Assembly: GCA_038212405.1 (NCBI GenBank)
Contig: JBBQUN010000073.1
Location: 1 to 18,184, forward strand
Length of the DNA: 18,184 nt
DNA from: JBBQUN01 sp038212405
Lineage (GTDB): Bacteria > Actinomycetota > Acidimicrobiia > Acidimicrobiales > SZUA-35
Direction of reading: 5' to 3'
Positions within the stretch are counted from its first letter, which is position 1; every line of letters starts with the position of its first letter. A model generated the notes under the pieces. The model saw only the letters and a program-made list of their open reading frames with translations. It had not been told where the DNA came from and searched no databases. Below, in pieces: positions 6,143 through 14,137 of the stretch. The position numbers were made by a program, and so were the translations under genes.

Positions 6143-7494
6143 TGGCGATCGTTCCACGCTCCCACGATGCGGTCGAGTGCTTCATCAAGCAGCGCAGGCG
6201 GCCGGTCGAAGCAGAGACGAATGTGCGGATCCGCTCGACCGTCAGGACGCGATGCTGCTCCTGGCCGTACTCGCACCCCTTGCTCGGCGAACGAGCGAAC
6301 GAAGCCCGACGCGTCGTCACCCGGCAATCGCGCCCACACCGTGAGCCCGCCATCGGGCGGTTGCACCTCCCAATCAGGCAGCGCCTCACCGAGCCACAGG
6401 ATGAACTGCTGGGCGGCGGTCTCGAGCACCGCGCAGCGCGTCTCGCACAGATCATCGAAACGTTCGAGCAGTTGCAACGCCAGGAGTTGGGCCGGAATCG
6501 ACGGACCGTGATCCAGCGCCGCGGCCCGGTACATCTGTAGCCGGGCAGCCTCGCTCGGGGTGGTGATGATCCAACCCAATTGCAGTCCAGACCATGCCGA
6601 CTTCGACAGCGTTCCGACCGACACGACCTCGGCGACCTCGCAGCGTGTTGCGAGGTGTGGGAGCGGTGCCTCGAACCCAAGCTCATCACCGGCGCCGTCC
6701 ATCAGCACGACAACCCCGTGGTGATCGAGGACGGCGACCAACTGGTCGAGGCGCTGAGCGCTCGATACCACTCCGGTCGGACTATGAACTCCGCTGAGGA
6801 GCACGACGAGGTCGGGCCGACGTTCGTTGATCAGCGCATCGAGATGTGATGGGTCGGCACCCACCTGATCGCGCTGCACCGTTGCGAACTCCGCTCCGAG
6901 TGACTCGATCAACGGACCGAGTCCGTCATAGGTCAGTTCTTCGACGATCACCCTCCCACCGACAGGCACGCGAGAAGCGATCACCATGGCAAGTGCTTGA
7001 TGCGCGCCGTTGGTGAGGACCACGTTTTCGAGTTGGGCGGGGCGACCGGATCGACGGTGTCGTTGCGCGATGCGTTCGCGCAGGCTCGGGAGGCCGACGG
7101 TCGCATCGTCGTCGCCGAGGCCGGTTGCCGGTGACACCGCAAGGAGGTCTGCGGTGCCGAGTTGGAGTGGCCCGAGATGTGATGCATCGAACGGGGCAGG
7201 CGTTGCGAGGTCGATCCCCTCGACTCGGTTGAGCGACGAAGCGACCCTGGTCCCGCTGCCCTGCCTGGATTCGACCAGCCCGAGTGCTCGCAGATCGGCC
7301 ATCGCCGCCGACACTGTTGGGCGACTGACCCCGAGTGCGACCGCAAGCGAGCGTTCGGTGGGCAACACGGTGCCGTCGGCAAGGACCGCCGTCGCCAACA
7401 CGTGACGAAGGGCGAGGGTCAATCGCTGACTCAAACCTCCGGCACCAGACGCCTGCCATCCGACGAGCAACCCTGCCAATCGATCAGCATCCAT
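6139..7494 (-). CDS. MocR-type GntR-family regulator with aminotransferase domain
   Basis: A 451-residue two-domain regulator. Residues about 15-85 form a winged helix-turn-helix of GntR type (LPTERSLAVALGVSRPTVSAA). Residues about 100-450 form a fold-type I aminotransferase domain, with the PLP lysine Lys298 in GTLSKSAWSGLQLGW and Asp266 in VVVLMDGAGDE as the likely pyridine-ring partner. MocR proteins are transcription factors that use PLP as effector-binding group; targets are often adjacent and divergent, here the subtilisin-like protease gene, but this is inference. The ATG at 7494 is chosen because GGAGGAG lies just upstream. The frame is open to 7584, but a TGGTATGTT extended -10 box at 7588-7580 would start the transcript downstream of 7584, so the extra 30 residues are probably not made. 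Confidence 0.87.
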   Translation of the reverse strand: MDADRLAGLLVGWQASGAGGLSQRLTLALRHVLATAVLADGTVLPTERSLAVALGVSRPTVSAAMADLRALGLVESRQGSGTRVASSLNRVEGIDLATPAPFDASHLGPLQLGTADLLAVSPATGLGDDDATVGLPSLRERIAQRHRRSGRPAQLENVVLTNGAHQALAMVIASRVPVGGRVIVEELTYDGLGPLIESLGAEFATVQRDQVGADPSHLDALINERRPDLVVLLSGVHSPTGVVSSAQRLDQLVAVLDHHGVVVLMDGAGDELGFEAPLPHLATRCEVAEVVSVGTLSKSAWSGLQLGWIITTPSEAARLQMYRAAALDHGPSIPAQLLALQLLERFDDLCETRCAVLETAAQQFILWLGEALPDWEVQPPDGGLTVWARLPGDDASGFVRSFAEQGVRVRPGAASRPDGRADPHIRLCFDRPPALLDEALDRIVGAWNDRH

Positions 7495-7496
7495 CA

Positions 7497-7503
7497 CTCC
7501 TCC
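7497..7503 (-). promoter_or_regulatory. Shine-Dalgarno sequence of the MocR-type gene
   Basis: GGAGGAG precedes the ATG at 7494, with its GGAGG core 4 nt away. It decides the start against longer forms beginning at 7584, and contrasts with the many leaderless genes nearby. Confidence 0.6.
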
Positions 7504-7579
7504 CACCACCTCTCCATCAGGTCTCCGTCTGCCCCAACACGCGGGCTCGGTGACGCCATTCCCGATTGGCTCAGTGGCG

Positions 7580-7588
7580 AACATACCA
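7580..7588 (-). promoter_or_regulatory. Putative extended -10 promoter of the MocR-type gene
   Basis: The minus strand reads TGGTATGTT, i.e. TGN followed by TATGTT, an extended -10 element. A transcript starting near 7573 would have an untranslated leader of about 80 nt. No good -35 box is present at 17 bp. Confidence 0.4.
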
Positions 7589-7734
7589 ATTCGTACGACT
7601 CAGGAGCGTGATGCACCGCTGAGCCATTCGGCCCTGCTTCGGCAAAGATCCTTAAGGTCGATGGTTGTCGTTGTCGTTACATGCTTCACCAAGGATGGTG
7701 CAGGGCCTCCTTCGGAACCCAAGGGTTGCCGAAC

Positions 7735-9474
7735 ATGACTTCCAGCTTCAACGCGACAAAACGCACGCTGCGCCGCACCGGTGCAGCTGCAACCGTCGTT
7801 GCGGAACGGACCGCGAACGAGCGGCGCTCGATCCGTCACCCCCTCGCAGCACTGGCGGCCGTCGCCACGATCGTGCCGATGCTCACCTCACCAGTGGCCG
7901 CAGCGGCCGCCGCTCCGACACCGACCGCCGTCGACGCCATCTTCGAGTTCGACCAGCTCGAATCGTTGGGCGCTCTCATCTCCGGTGGCGATCGACTTGG
8001 TGTGACCTACACCAACGCAGTCGGCGCCAACGCAATCGGCGCCAACACCATCAAGGCCAGCACGAACGTGGTTGCCATGGTGAACACCGTCGATGGTCCA
8101 CAGGTACTCGAACTCGACTCGCCGACCCCTGAGCTCTTGAGCGAAGCCCTCTTTGCGCTCGACGGGGTGATCGCAGCCGAAGTCGACGGCGCGTCGTACC
8201 TCACAGGAACGGGGGCGCCGTATGGGCACCTCCAAACGCACCTGTCATCGATTCGTCACCAGCCCGGTCGCTCGGCCAATGGTGCCGTTGTCGCCGTTCT
8301 CGACTCCGGCGTCGAGGCCCACCCTGATCTTCCACCGATGACTGGCGGCTACAACACCGTCGATGAGAACACCAACACCACGGCCGTCACCGAGCACGGC
8401 ACGATGGTTGCCGGGTCGATGACTGCCATGTCCAACAACGGCGTCGGCATCGACGCCACGGTCAACGGCATCACGGTGATGCCGATCCGAGTCTGCAAGA
8501 CCGACGGATGCTCGTTCGGCGACGTCGCCGAAGGAATCATCTGGGCAACGAACAACGGCGCCGATGTGATCAACCTGTCGCTCGGCGGCAACCACTCCTC
8601 GGTCACCGAAGCGGCTATCAACTACGCCAACGATCACAATGTTCTCGTCGTCGCCTCGGCAGGCAACAATGGCGCCGCCGGCAACCCGACCATCTACCCG
8701 GCTGCCCTCCCCGGCGTGATCGGTGTCGGCGCCTACGGGAACGACGCTCCGACCAACTGGGCCTCGAACGGCTCGTGGGTCGAGATCTCTGCGCCGGGCG
8801 AAGCGGTGGCAACTCTGAGCACCGGTGGCAACTACGTCCTTGGCAAGGGAACCTCGTTCTCCGCACCTCAGGTCGCAGGAGCTGCCGCTCTCTTGCGCTC
8901 GATCGTTCCAACGGCCACGGCTTCACAAATCCGAGCGGCACTCGTCGCCACCAGCCGCGACATCAATGGTCCCGGATGGGACGCCCATACCGGTGCCGGC
9001 TCGCTCGACATCGGCGCCGCTGTTGCTTGGGCCGATGCGCACCAAACACAATTCGGAGCGAACATGGCTGCCGGCTCGATCGGCGCTGCCGCCAGCATCG
9101 CCGCTCTCGTGCAGGCGAACGACTATCGCCCGAGTGATGCCATGACGCTCCGTCTTTACCGAGCCTTCCTCGGTCGCGAACCCGATGTCCCCGGTGCGCA
9201 GTATTGGATCGGCGAAACTCGCAAAGGCGCAGACCTGGCGACGTTGGTCTACAACTTCACCAACTCGTCGGAATACCGCGGCCTCTACGGCGCCAACGTG
9301 AGCAATCAGCGATTCCTCGAGGTGCTGTACCGCAACGTGTTCGAGCGTGAACCCGATGCCGCCGGCGTCAACTACTGGCTCGGCCAGGTCAACGCTGGCG
9401 TGAGCCGAACCGACGTGGTCTACAGCGTCGCTGCTGCCGCAGAGTTCACGAACCGCTACTCCTACGGCACCTGA
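7735..9474 (+). CDS. Secreted subtilisin-like serine protease (S8) with C-terminal DUF4214 module
   Basis: A 579-residue exported protein. An unusually long basic N-region (1-36) precedes a hydrophobic core (37-59) ending in an Ala run, so cleavage is likely near residue 60. Residues about 61-180 are a probable propeptide. The S8 catalytic domain (about 181-435) has Asp190 in VAVLDSGV, His221 in EHGTMVAGS, Asn311 (oxyanion hole) in ASAGNNG and Ser374 in GTSFSAPQVAG, so it should be active. Residues about 465-579 hold two DUF4214-like repeats (LYRAFLGREPDVPGAQYW and LYRNVFEREPDAAGVNYW), a module found in surface and calcium-binding proteins. The ATG at 7735 is preferred, with AAGGG 9 nt upstream; an in-frame ATG at 7681 would add 18 residues. 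It is convergent with the Flp operon. Confidence 0.9.
   Translation: MTSSFNATKRTLRRTGAAATVVAERTANERRSIRHPLAALAAVATIVPMLTSPVAAAAAAPTPTAVDAIFEFDQLESLGALISGGDRLGVTYTNAVGANAIGANTIKASTNVVAMVNTVDGPQVLELDSPTPELLSEALFALDGVIAAEVDGASYLTGTGAPYGHLQTHLSSIRHQPGRSANGAVVAVLDSGVEAHPDLPPMTGGYNTVDENTNTTAVTEHGTMVAGSMTAMSNNGVGIDATVNGITVMPIRVCKTDGCSFGDVAEGIIWATNNGADVINLSLGGNHSSVTEAAINYANDHNVLVVASAGNNGAAGNPTIYPAALPGVIGVGAYGNDAPTNWASNGSWVEISAPGEAVATLSTGGNYVLGKGTSFSAPQVAGAAALLRSIVPTATASQIRAALVATSRDINGPGWDAHTGAGSLDIGAAVAWADAHQTQFGANMAAGSIGAAASIAALVQANDYRPSDAMTLRLYRAFLGREPDVPGAQYWIGETRKGADLATLVYNFTNSSEYRGLYGANVSNQRFLEVLYRNVFEREPDAAGVNYWLGQVNAGVSRTDVVYSVAAAAEFTNRYSYGT
8014..8058 (+). repeat. 15-bp in-frame tandem repeat in the protease propeptide
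   Basis: Units 8014-8028 and 8029-8043 differ at one base and encode NAVGA and NAIGA. A third diverged unit, 8044-8058, encodes NTIKA. The array lies in the predicted propeptide (residues 94-108 of the protein). Confidence 0.7.
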
Positions 9475-9479
9475 GCACG

Positions 9480-9926
9480 TCAACCCCCACTTTGGTGGGG
9501 ACTGGCACTGGCTTCGACCGCCACGTCGATCCCATCGCCGGGAGCAATGAGCGAGAGCAGCGAGAACTCGACCCGGCCATTCACCACCACAGTGATTCGG
9601 CCGGGTTCGACGCGTCGCACCGAAGCCTCTGCGAACGACGATGGCCGGTCTTGGTTGACCAAGCTCCACTCGACCAGTGACCGAGCGAGTTCGACATCGA
9701 GCAACACCTCACCGGTCCGCCGATAGTGCTCGATGTCGACACCATTCGATCCCGCAGCCGCTGCGGCATCTGCCACCTCGCCAAGCGCACGATGCTGGGC
9801 AACGACTCGCCACAGATCCAAGCTGATACCGCCGACGATCAAGATCATCATCACGAGCCCAACGCCGAAGATCGTGATCTGCCCTCGCTCGCCCCTGCGC
9901 CGATCGTTGATTCCTCGATCTCTCAT
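9480..9926 (-). CDS. TadG/TadE-like minor pilin or pilus assembly protein
   Basis: A 148-residue protein with the actinobacterial Tad/TadG-like start RRGERGQITIFGVGLVMM followed by one transmembrane helix (about 17-37). The segment ISLDLWRVVAQHRALGEVADAAAAAG is typical of the family, and a C-terminal beta-rich extracytoplasmic part follows. It is the last gene of the Flp operon. The ATG at 9926 overlaps the upstream stop as ATGA, which decides this start against the longer frame to 9977. The helix follows a Gly as in prepilins, but the +5 Glu needed for normal peptidase recognition is missing, as in other TadG-type proteins. Its likely role is in the membrane during pilus assembly; the precise role is unknown. 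Confidence 0.75.
   Translation of the reverse strand: MRDRGINDRRRGERGQITIFGVGLVMMILIVGGISLDLWRVVAQHRALGEVADAAAAAGSNGVDIEHYRRTGEVLLDVELARSLVEWSLVNQDRPSSFAEASVRRVEPGRITVVVNGRVEFSLLSLIAPGDGIDVAVEASASPHQSGG
9485..9500. terminator. GC-rich hairpin between convergent protease and Flp operon ends
   Basis: CCCCAC (9485-9490) and GTGGGG (9495-9500) form a perfect 6-bp stem with loop TTTG. It lies 10 bp after the protease stop and within the last codons of the TadG-like gene, so it could serve both strands. There is no T-tract, so intrinsic termination is not certain. Confidence 0.4.
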
Positions 9927-10381
9927 TTCTCGACCGATCCAAAGTCGGGCTGGCGTTCGGTGTGGGCTGCGGTCCACGTCGCCTGACCGATGACGCCAAA
10001 GACAGGCAAGGTGAGCGTTGGGATGTCGACCGTGACGCTCACCGTGATCGGCTCGCCCGGCCGTCCGCTCGCGTTGACCGAGGCATGGAGTGTCCCCGGT
10101 TTCAGACCACGAGACGACTCGATCGCTGCGGTCAGTTGGCTGATGTCGGCCCCGTTGTCGTTGCCATGGCCATGGACCGCCATCAGTCGAGTGACCTCAG
10201 CAGCAGCATCCTCGGCCGCCGCCTGGTGTTGCACCCAGATCGGCAACTGCAACACCAGCAGTGCGAACGGCACGACGATCAGACCGAGAACGAATGGCAA
10301 CTCGAGCACCGCACTGCCTCGCTCCGGATTCGACTCTCGAACAGCCCGTTCCGGATCCGCCGGCTCAGCCAGCCACCTCAT
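9923..10381 (-). CDS. TadE-like minor pilin
   Basis: A 152-residue protein with a prepilin-like junction ERG|SAVLELPFVLGL, where Glu is at +5 after the Gly, followed by a transmembrane helix (about 24-46). WVQHQAAAEDAAAEVTRL then resembles the helical part of TadE proteins. The C-terminal region carries VTVSVTVDI-type beta strands. In Flp systems TadE and TadF are pseudopilins needed for fibre assembly. The ATG at 10381 overlaps the stop of the upstream gene as ATGA; the downstream gene also starts in an ATGA overlap, so the three minor pilins are probably translated in a coupled way. Confidence 0.78.
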   Translation of the reverse strand: MRWLAEPADPERAVRESNPERGSAVLELPFVLGLIVVPFALLVLQLPIWVQHQAAAEDAAAEVTRLMAVHGHGNDNGADISQLTAAIESSRGLKPGTLHASVNASGRPGEPITVSVTVDIPTLTLPVFGVIGQATWTAAHTERQPDFGSVEK

Positions 10382-10776
10382 GACGGCTCGAACTCGCGTA
10401 CGGCAACGGCTGTCGCGGTGGTGTCCCAATCGGCAATGATCGGAAGCCAGCCTGCGAACGAGGCATCAACATCGACGGTGACAAACGTGTCTCCGATCAC
10501 GCACCGAACGCTGCCAACCCCAGTCCCGATCTGGCCTCCAAGGAGCTGCTGACGAGACCGTTCGAATGCGTCCTCACACGAGCCTGGTGGTGCATCGACC
10601 GGCGCTGCACTGCGGGCTGCCGCCTGTGCCGCCGCCCGCAGGGCACCCTTTGCGTAGATCCAGACCGCGAACTGCGCAACGATGACGAAACACAGCAAGA
10701 GCACGCCGATACTGGCAACGGCGGGAAGCGTGAAGGCTCCCCACTCGCGGTCGTGGCCCCGAACTCGCTCAAACAC
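10378..10776 (-). CDS. TadE/TadF-like minor pilin
   Basis: A 132-residue protein, if started at the GTG 10776. Near the N-terminus is REWGAFTLPAVASIGVLLLCF, a prepilin-like transmembrane segment without the +5 Glu, followed by WIYAKGALRAAAQAAARSAAP as in TadE-family helices. The C-terminal part includes two cysteines (about 68 and 93) that could pair outside the membrane. The GTG at 10776 overlaps the end of the prepilin gene by 8 nt. A GTG at 10764 is an alternative, and the longer frame to 10959 is rejected because it runs through the prepilin gene. It is the first of three consecutive minor-pilin-like genes; its exact class is uncertain. Confidence 0.7.
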   Translation of the reverse strand: MFERVRGHDREWGAFTLPAVASIGVLLLCFVIVAQFAVWIYAKGALRAAAQAAARSAAPVDAPPGSCEDAFERSRQQLLGGQIGTGVGSVRCVIGDTFVTVDVDASFAGWLPIIADWDTTATAVAVREFEPS

Positions 10777-10978
10777 CGAGCGACCCGCGGATGGCCTCGA
10801 TGACGCCAAGACCCACTTGCTCGAGTGCGGCAAAGATGCCGACGAGCATCCCGATCGAGAGGGCACTGATACCGAGCCATTCGACGACGGCCGAGCCCCG
10901 TTCGGCTCGGCGGCCAGCAACCGATCCGACCAGGTGAGGATCGATCGCCGCCTGAGCAAGAGCGTGGAACATGTACAT
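10769..10978 (-). CDS. Flp-type major prepilin
   Basis: A 69-residue protein with a 28-residue leader and the prepilin site ERG28|SAVVEW: Glu is at +5 after the cleavage Gly, and Trp replaces the usual Tyr at +6. A hydrophobic helix (about 33-60) follows and the C-terminus is short, the size and layout of Flp pilins. After cleavage by a TadV/CpaA-type peptidase the mature 41-residue peptide would polymerise into the fibre. The ATG at 10978 has AAAGGA 6 nt upstream, the only well-formed ribosome binding site within the operon. It is also the only gene preceded by a gap (38 bp), which fits a need for higher expression. The leader contains an in-frame second Met at residue 3. Confidence 0.8.
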   Translation of the reverse strand: MYMFHALAQAAIDPHLVGSVAGRRAERGSAVVEWLGISALSIGMLVGIFAALEQVGLGVIEAIRGSLGV

Positions 10979-10984
10979 GCGTTG

Positions 10985-10990
10985 TCCTTT
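10985..10990 (-). promoter_or_regulatory. Ribosome binding site of the Flp prepilin gene
   Basis: AAAGGA lies 6 nt before the ATG at 10978. Other internal genes of the operon start in stop-start overlaps without such a site, so this gene is set apart for independent initiation. Confidence 0.65.
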
Positions 10991-11014
10991 GTTTGTGGTT
11001 CGAAGAGATGGCGT

Positions 11015-11028
11015 GGTCAGTACTGACC
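11015..11028. repeat. Perfect 14-bp palindrome at the tadC stop, upstream of the prepilin
   Basis: GGTCAGTACTGACC is fully self-complementary. It includes the TGA stop of the TadC-like gene (11019-11017) and ends 36 bp before the prepilin ATG. It could be an operator, an RNA dimerisation or processing site, or chance; the sequence alone does not decide. Confidence 0.6.
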
Positions 11029-11973
11029 GAAGACGAATGACGGGAGGGCGGCAGCCACGAAGAGGGCCATGACCGGCGCGACCAGTAGCAGGAGGGGAAC
11101 GATCATGGCGCTGCGCCGCTTGACCGATCGGCGTGCCAGTGCCTCTCGCTGCTCGGCCCGAACCTCGCCGGCAATGGCGAGGAGCGGTTCGACGATGTCA
11201 CCCCCGGTTCGGGCCGACGAGGCCAGAAGCCGATAGAGACGCGTAGCGACCGGCTCGGCGCTCTCCTGGGCCAGCGACCCGTACGCAGCTTGTGGCGAGC
11301 GTCCGCCGGTGATCAGGCCCAGAGCCGTTCGACAGTCGCTGGAGACCGGGCCAATTCGGTGCCAAACGACGCTCCGAACCGACTCGACAGGCCCATGACC
11401 GGTGCGCAGATGGACCGCCAGAAGCTGAGCGATGACCGGCACCTCAGCCCGCATGAGCGAGCGACGCTCGCCGATCGCGCGATCGAGCGCACCCCGCCGG
11501 ATCGACAACCCGGCAATGGCGAAACAGATGAACATGACGATCGAACCCCAGCCGACGCCGAAGACCGCGGCCCCGGCCACGACACCAGCGACACAACCGG
11601 CAACGGCCGAAGCCAGCTGACGCATGCGGTACTGCGCCAGATCGGGCGACTCGTCGCCGGACTGGCGAAGGCGCAACTCGAGCTGGTCGTTGTCAGCTGC
11701 GTCGACCAAGCGACTCAGCCATGTCGCCAACCCGCCGAGCGCAGGGCCGAACACGCCGCGGATTGCCGACTGCTCGTCATCGATCACCAGACGGCGCAGT
11801 GCCGACGACGCCGCGCCGGTGCCGAGACGCGAGCGCCCGAAAGCCGCATACGGCTCGATCCGAGCCGCCAACCTTCGCGGTGGCGGAACAACGAGCTGCA
11901 CGATCAAGACGGCAAAGACGGCGGCGGCAAGGGCGGCGACGAGTGTGGCGTCGGTGGCATACTCGATCCTCAC
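11017..11973 (-). CDS. tadC: TadC-like inner membrane platform protein (type II secretion F family)
   Basis: A 318-residue protein with an N-terminal helix (about 8-30), a central pair of helices (about 118-155), a cytoplasmic T2SSF domain (about 165-285; SLMRAEVPVIAQLLAVHLRTG and LLASSARTGGDIVEPL are characteristic) and a C-terminal helix (about 290-312). Together with TadB it forms the membrane platform on which the TadA ATPase acts. The GTG at 11973 overlaps the tadB stop as GTGA. The ending FVFGQY is normal for the family. The assignment of C rather than B rests on order and on size. Confidence 0.82.
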   Translation of the reverse strand: MRIEYATDATLVAALAAAVFAVLIVQLVVPPPRRLAARIEPYAAFGRSRLGTGAASSALRRLVIDDEQSAIRGVFGPALGGLATWLSRLVDAADNDQLELRLRQSGDESPDLAQYRMRQLASAVAGCVAGVVAGAAVFGVGWGSIVMFICFAIAGLSIRRGALDRAIGERRSLMRAEVPVIAQLLAVHLRTGHGPVESVRSVVWHRIGPVSSDCRTALGLITGGRSPQAAYGSLAQESAEPVATRLYRLLASSARTGGDIVEPLLAIAGEVRAEQREALARRSVKRRSAMIVPLLLLVAPVMALFVAAALPSFVFGQY

Positions 11974-12851
11974 GAGCCACCCCCATGCGGCACGGTTCGA
12001 GGCTCAGCAGCAGTTCGCCCGAGTCGGCTGATCAGGACCACGCCCGCCAGCGACATCACGAGCCCGAGGACCACGACCACCGTGCCGGCGGCGCTGGCAT
12101 AGAACGCCCGGTAGCCGGGGGAGCCAAGGCAAAGCAGGCCGAGCACCACGAACGGCAGAACGGCAGCTCCCCTCGCCTCGATCGTGGTCTCGAGCTGCGC
12201 AGTGTCGATGTCGGCCATCAGGCGCAAATCAGCCACCGCCGACTCGGCCAGATCGTCGAGAATGTCGATGACGACCCGGCCTCCCTGATCGAAGGCAACG
12301 AGGAGTACTTCGATGATGCGATCAGCCAGCGGCTCGGCCAGCTCGGCACGCACCGTCTCGAGTGCCATTCGGTGATCGAGCGCGTTGGCCAGTCGTTCGT
12401 AGCGTCGGAATGCAGGGCGCAGCGGTTCCGGACCCAGTCGGGCGAGATCGACCAGCGCTGCATGCATACTCGCCCCAGATCGCAGCCGGGTTGCGATGTC
12501 TCGCAACGCGTCGGGCCAAGCGGCTCGACGATCTCGGGTGATGGCGGCTCGCCGCTGTTCGACGACGACAACCGGCACGAGCCCGCCGGCACAACCAGCG
12601 ATGCCACCGAGTACCGCAACGCCGGTCAACGCCCAGACGAGCGAGATCGCAACCAACGCTGACCCAGTGACAACCGATCCGAATGCTTGCAAGCTGACGG
12701 CGGTGTCACTCTGCTCGAGCCATCGCTGCACACGCGATCGCACGTTCGGACCAGTACGTCGGCGCGACTGCCATCGGAGCTGCACACCAAAGATGCTCCC
12801 GACCGCGAGGTAGACGAGCGCTGCAGCACAAAGAGAAGCCAGGAGAGTCAC
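11970..12851 (-). CDS. tadB: TadB-like inner membrane platform protein (type II secretion F family)
   Basis: A 293-residue protein with an N-terminal helix (1-20), central helices (about 58-95), a cytoplasmic T2SSF domain (about 105-230; WPDALRDIATRLRSGASMHAAL, then a GGRVVIDILDDLAESAVADLR segment) and C-terminal helices (about 232-280). It pairs with TadC in the platform of the Flp pilus machine. The GTG start at 12851 overlaps the tadA stop as GTGA, and its own stop overlaps the tadC start the same way, so stoichiometric translation is likely. Nothing indicates truncation. Confidence 0.83.
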   Translation of the reverse strand: MTLLASLCAAALVYLAVGSIFGVQLRWQSRRRTGPNVRSRVQRWLEQSDTAVSLQAFGSVVTGSALVAISLVWALTGVAVLGGIAGCAGGLVPVVVVEQRRAAITRDRRAAWPDALRDIATRLRSGASMHAALVDLARLGPEPLRPAFRRYERLANALDHRMALETVRAELAEPLADRIIEVLLVAFDQGGRVVIDILDDLAESAVADLRLMADIDTAQLETTIEARGAAVLPFVVLGLLCLGSPGYRAFYASAAGTVVVVLGLVMSLAGVVLISRLGRTAAEPRTVPHGGGS

Positions 12852-14137
12852 AGCAAACTCACCCGCCCTTCGAGAACGTCATCAACACGGAAACCGCGAT
12901 GGCGAATGGCTCGGTTGATTCGCAGTTCCAGCTCGTCCGGTAACGGAGCGCCAGTCCATTCCAAGGGATGGTCACCGGTCGCACGAGCGAAGATCGGCTC
13001 GACCGTCACGTCATGCTCTGTCGCCTGCATCGCCGGTACCGCAACGATCTCGGCGATTTGCCGCTGCCCGTCAGCACCGGCCTCGCGCGCCGTGTGAACA
13101 ACGACGTCGATGATCGAGCTGAAGACGTGGCGCATCTGTTCCGCCGACACGTTCGTCCCCGCCATGGTTGCGGTCGAGATCAAGGCCATGAGGCCTTGTC
13201 GAGCACCGTTGGCATGAATCGTCGACAACATGCCGCAACCGGCATTGCCGGCACGGGTGAGTTCGAATGCCTCGGCCCCTCGTGTCTCACCGACAACGAC
13301 GAGATCGGGACGCATACCGAGCGACATGCGAACGAGGTCACGCAGGGCGACCTCGCCAGTGCCATCCGGACCGGCCTGACGGGTTCGCCAGCGCGCCGCA
13401 TGAAGATGATCGGTCGACAGTTCGGGTGTGTCCTCACAGACGATCACACGACGACTGGCCGGCGTCGACCGCAGCATGGCATTGAGGAGCGTCGTCTTTC
13501 CGCTACCCGGTTGTCCCGTCACCACGACGCCCGTCGGAACGGCAACGAGCAGGGCCAGAAACGACGCAGCCGCGCTGGAGAGCGCCTGCCACTCGACGAG
13601 TTCTGCCAACGTCTCGCGCCTCGCGAGGTAGCGACGAATCGTGACATCGATGTGTTCGGCGATCGGAGGCAGGACAACACCGAGACGGGCGGTTCCGTCA
13701 AGGATCTGGGCCTGAACAACGGGATGGGCCTCATCGGCCGATGCCCCCACCGAAGCCAACAACTTGGCGACGATGTGGGTGACTTCCTCCTCACTCACCG
13801 GTTCGGAGTGAGCGACGAACCGGCCGGCCGCGTCGACATACGACACTTCTTCGCCGTGGATGATCAGCTCTTCGTAGCGAATCGAGCCATCGAGGAAGGG
13901 AGTCAGTGGTCCGAAGTCGAACACCGATCGAGCGAGCCGATCGACCATGGCTGCGGGATCACCAAGCGGGCGCCCATCGACACCCGACGATGCAGTCGAT
14001 TCGTAGTCACTCACGACAGCCCGAATCAATGCAAGAACACTCGAACGGTCAGACCCATCGAGGCTGCGGCGAGCCATCTGGTCGAGCGTCGTTCGGCGAA
14101 GACGCTCGTACGTGCTGAGGAGCCGACGTCGACTCAT
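12848..14137 (-). CDS. tadA: TadA/CpaF-type pilus assembly ATPase
   Basis: A 429-residue cytoplasmic secretion ATPase. An N-terminal helical part is followed by FGPLTPFLDGSIRYEELIIHG (about 75-95) and IDVTIRRYLARR. The nucleotide-binding domain has Walker A GQPGSGKTT (208-216), an Asp box around CEDTPEL (234-240), Walker B region DLVVVGETRGAEAFE (278-292) with Glu284, and the His box STIHAN (305-310). All key residues are present, so it should be active. It powers Flp fibre assembly, and in some lineages retraction, through TadB and TadC. The ATG at 14137 overlaps the TadZ-like stop as ATGA; the frame stays open to 14485 but that part lies in the TadZ gene. Confidence 0.92.
   Translation of the reverse strand: MSRRRLLSTYERLRRTTLDQMARRSLDGSDRSSVLALIRAVVSDYESTASSGVDGRPLGDPAAMVDRLARSVFDFGPLTPFLDGSIRYEELIIHGEEVSYVDAAGRFVAHSEPVSEEEVTHIVAKLLASVGASADEAHPVVQAQILDGTARLGVVLPPIAEHIDVTIRRYLARRETLAELVEWQALSSAAASFLALLVAVPTGVVVTGQPGSGKTTLLNAMLRSTPASRRVIVCEDTPELSTDHLHAARWRTRQAGPDGTGEVALRDLVRMSLGMRPDLVVVGETRGAEAFELTRAGNAGCGMLSTIHANGARQGLMALISTATMAGTNVSAEQMRHVFSSIIDVVVHTAREAGADGQRQIAEIVAVPAMQATEHDVTVEPIFARATGDHPLEWTGAPLPDELELRINRAIRHRGFRVDDVLEGRVSLL

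Larger units (their letters stand above)
7495..7734. other. Divergent intergenic region between the MocR-type and protease genes
   Basis: This 240-bp stretch holds the ribosome binding site and extended -10 box of the MocR-type gene on the minus strand. On the plus strand it holds a possible TAAGGT box at 7653-7658 and AAGGG at 7721-7725 before the protease ATG. I see no gene and no clear MocR operator (direct repeats) by eye. Confidence 0.4.

Noticed and set aside
7495..7584. Longer N-terminus of the MocR-type regulator
   Set aside because: The extra 30 residues have no conserved features, a strong GGAGGAG precedes the internal ATG, and the likely promoter starts transcription downstream of 7584.
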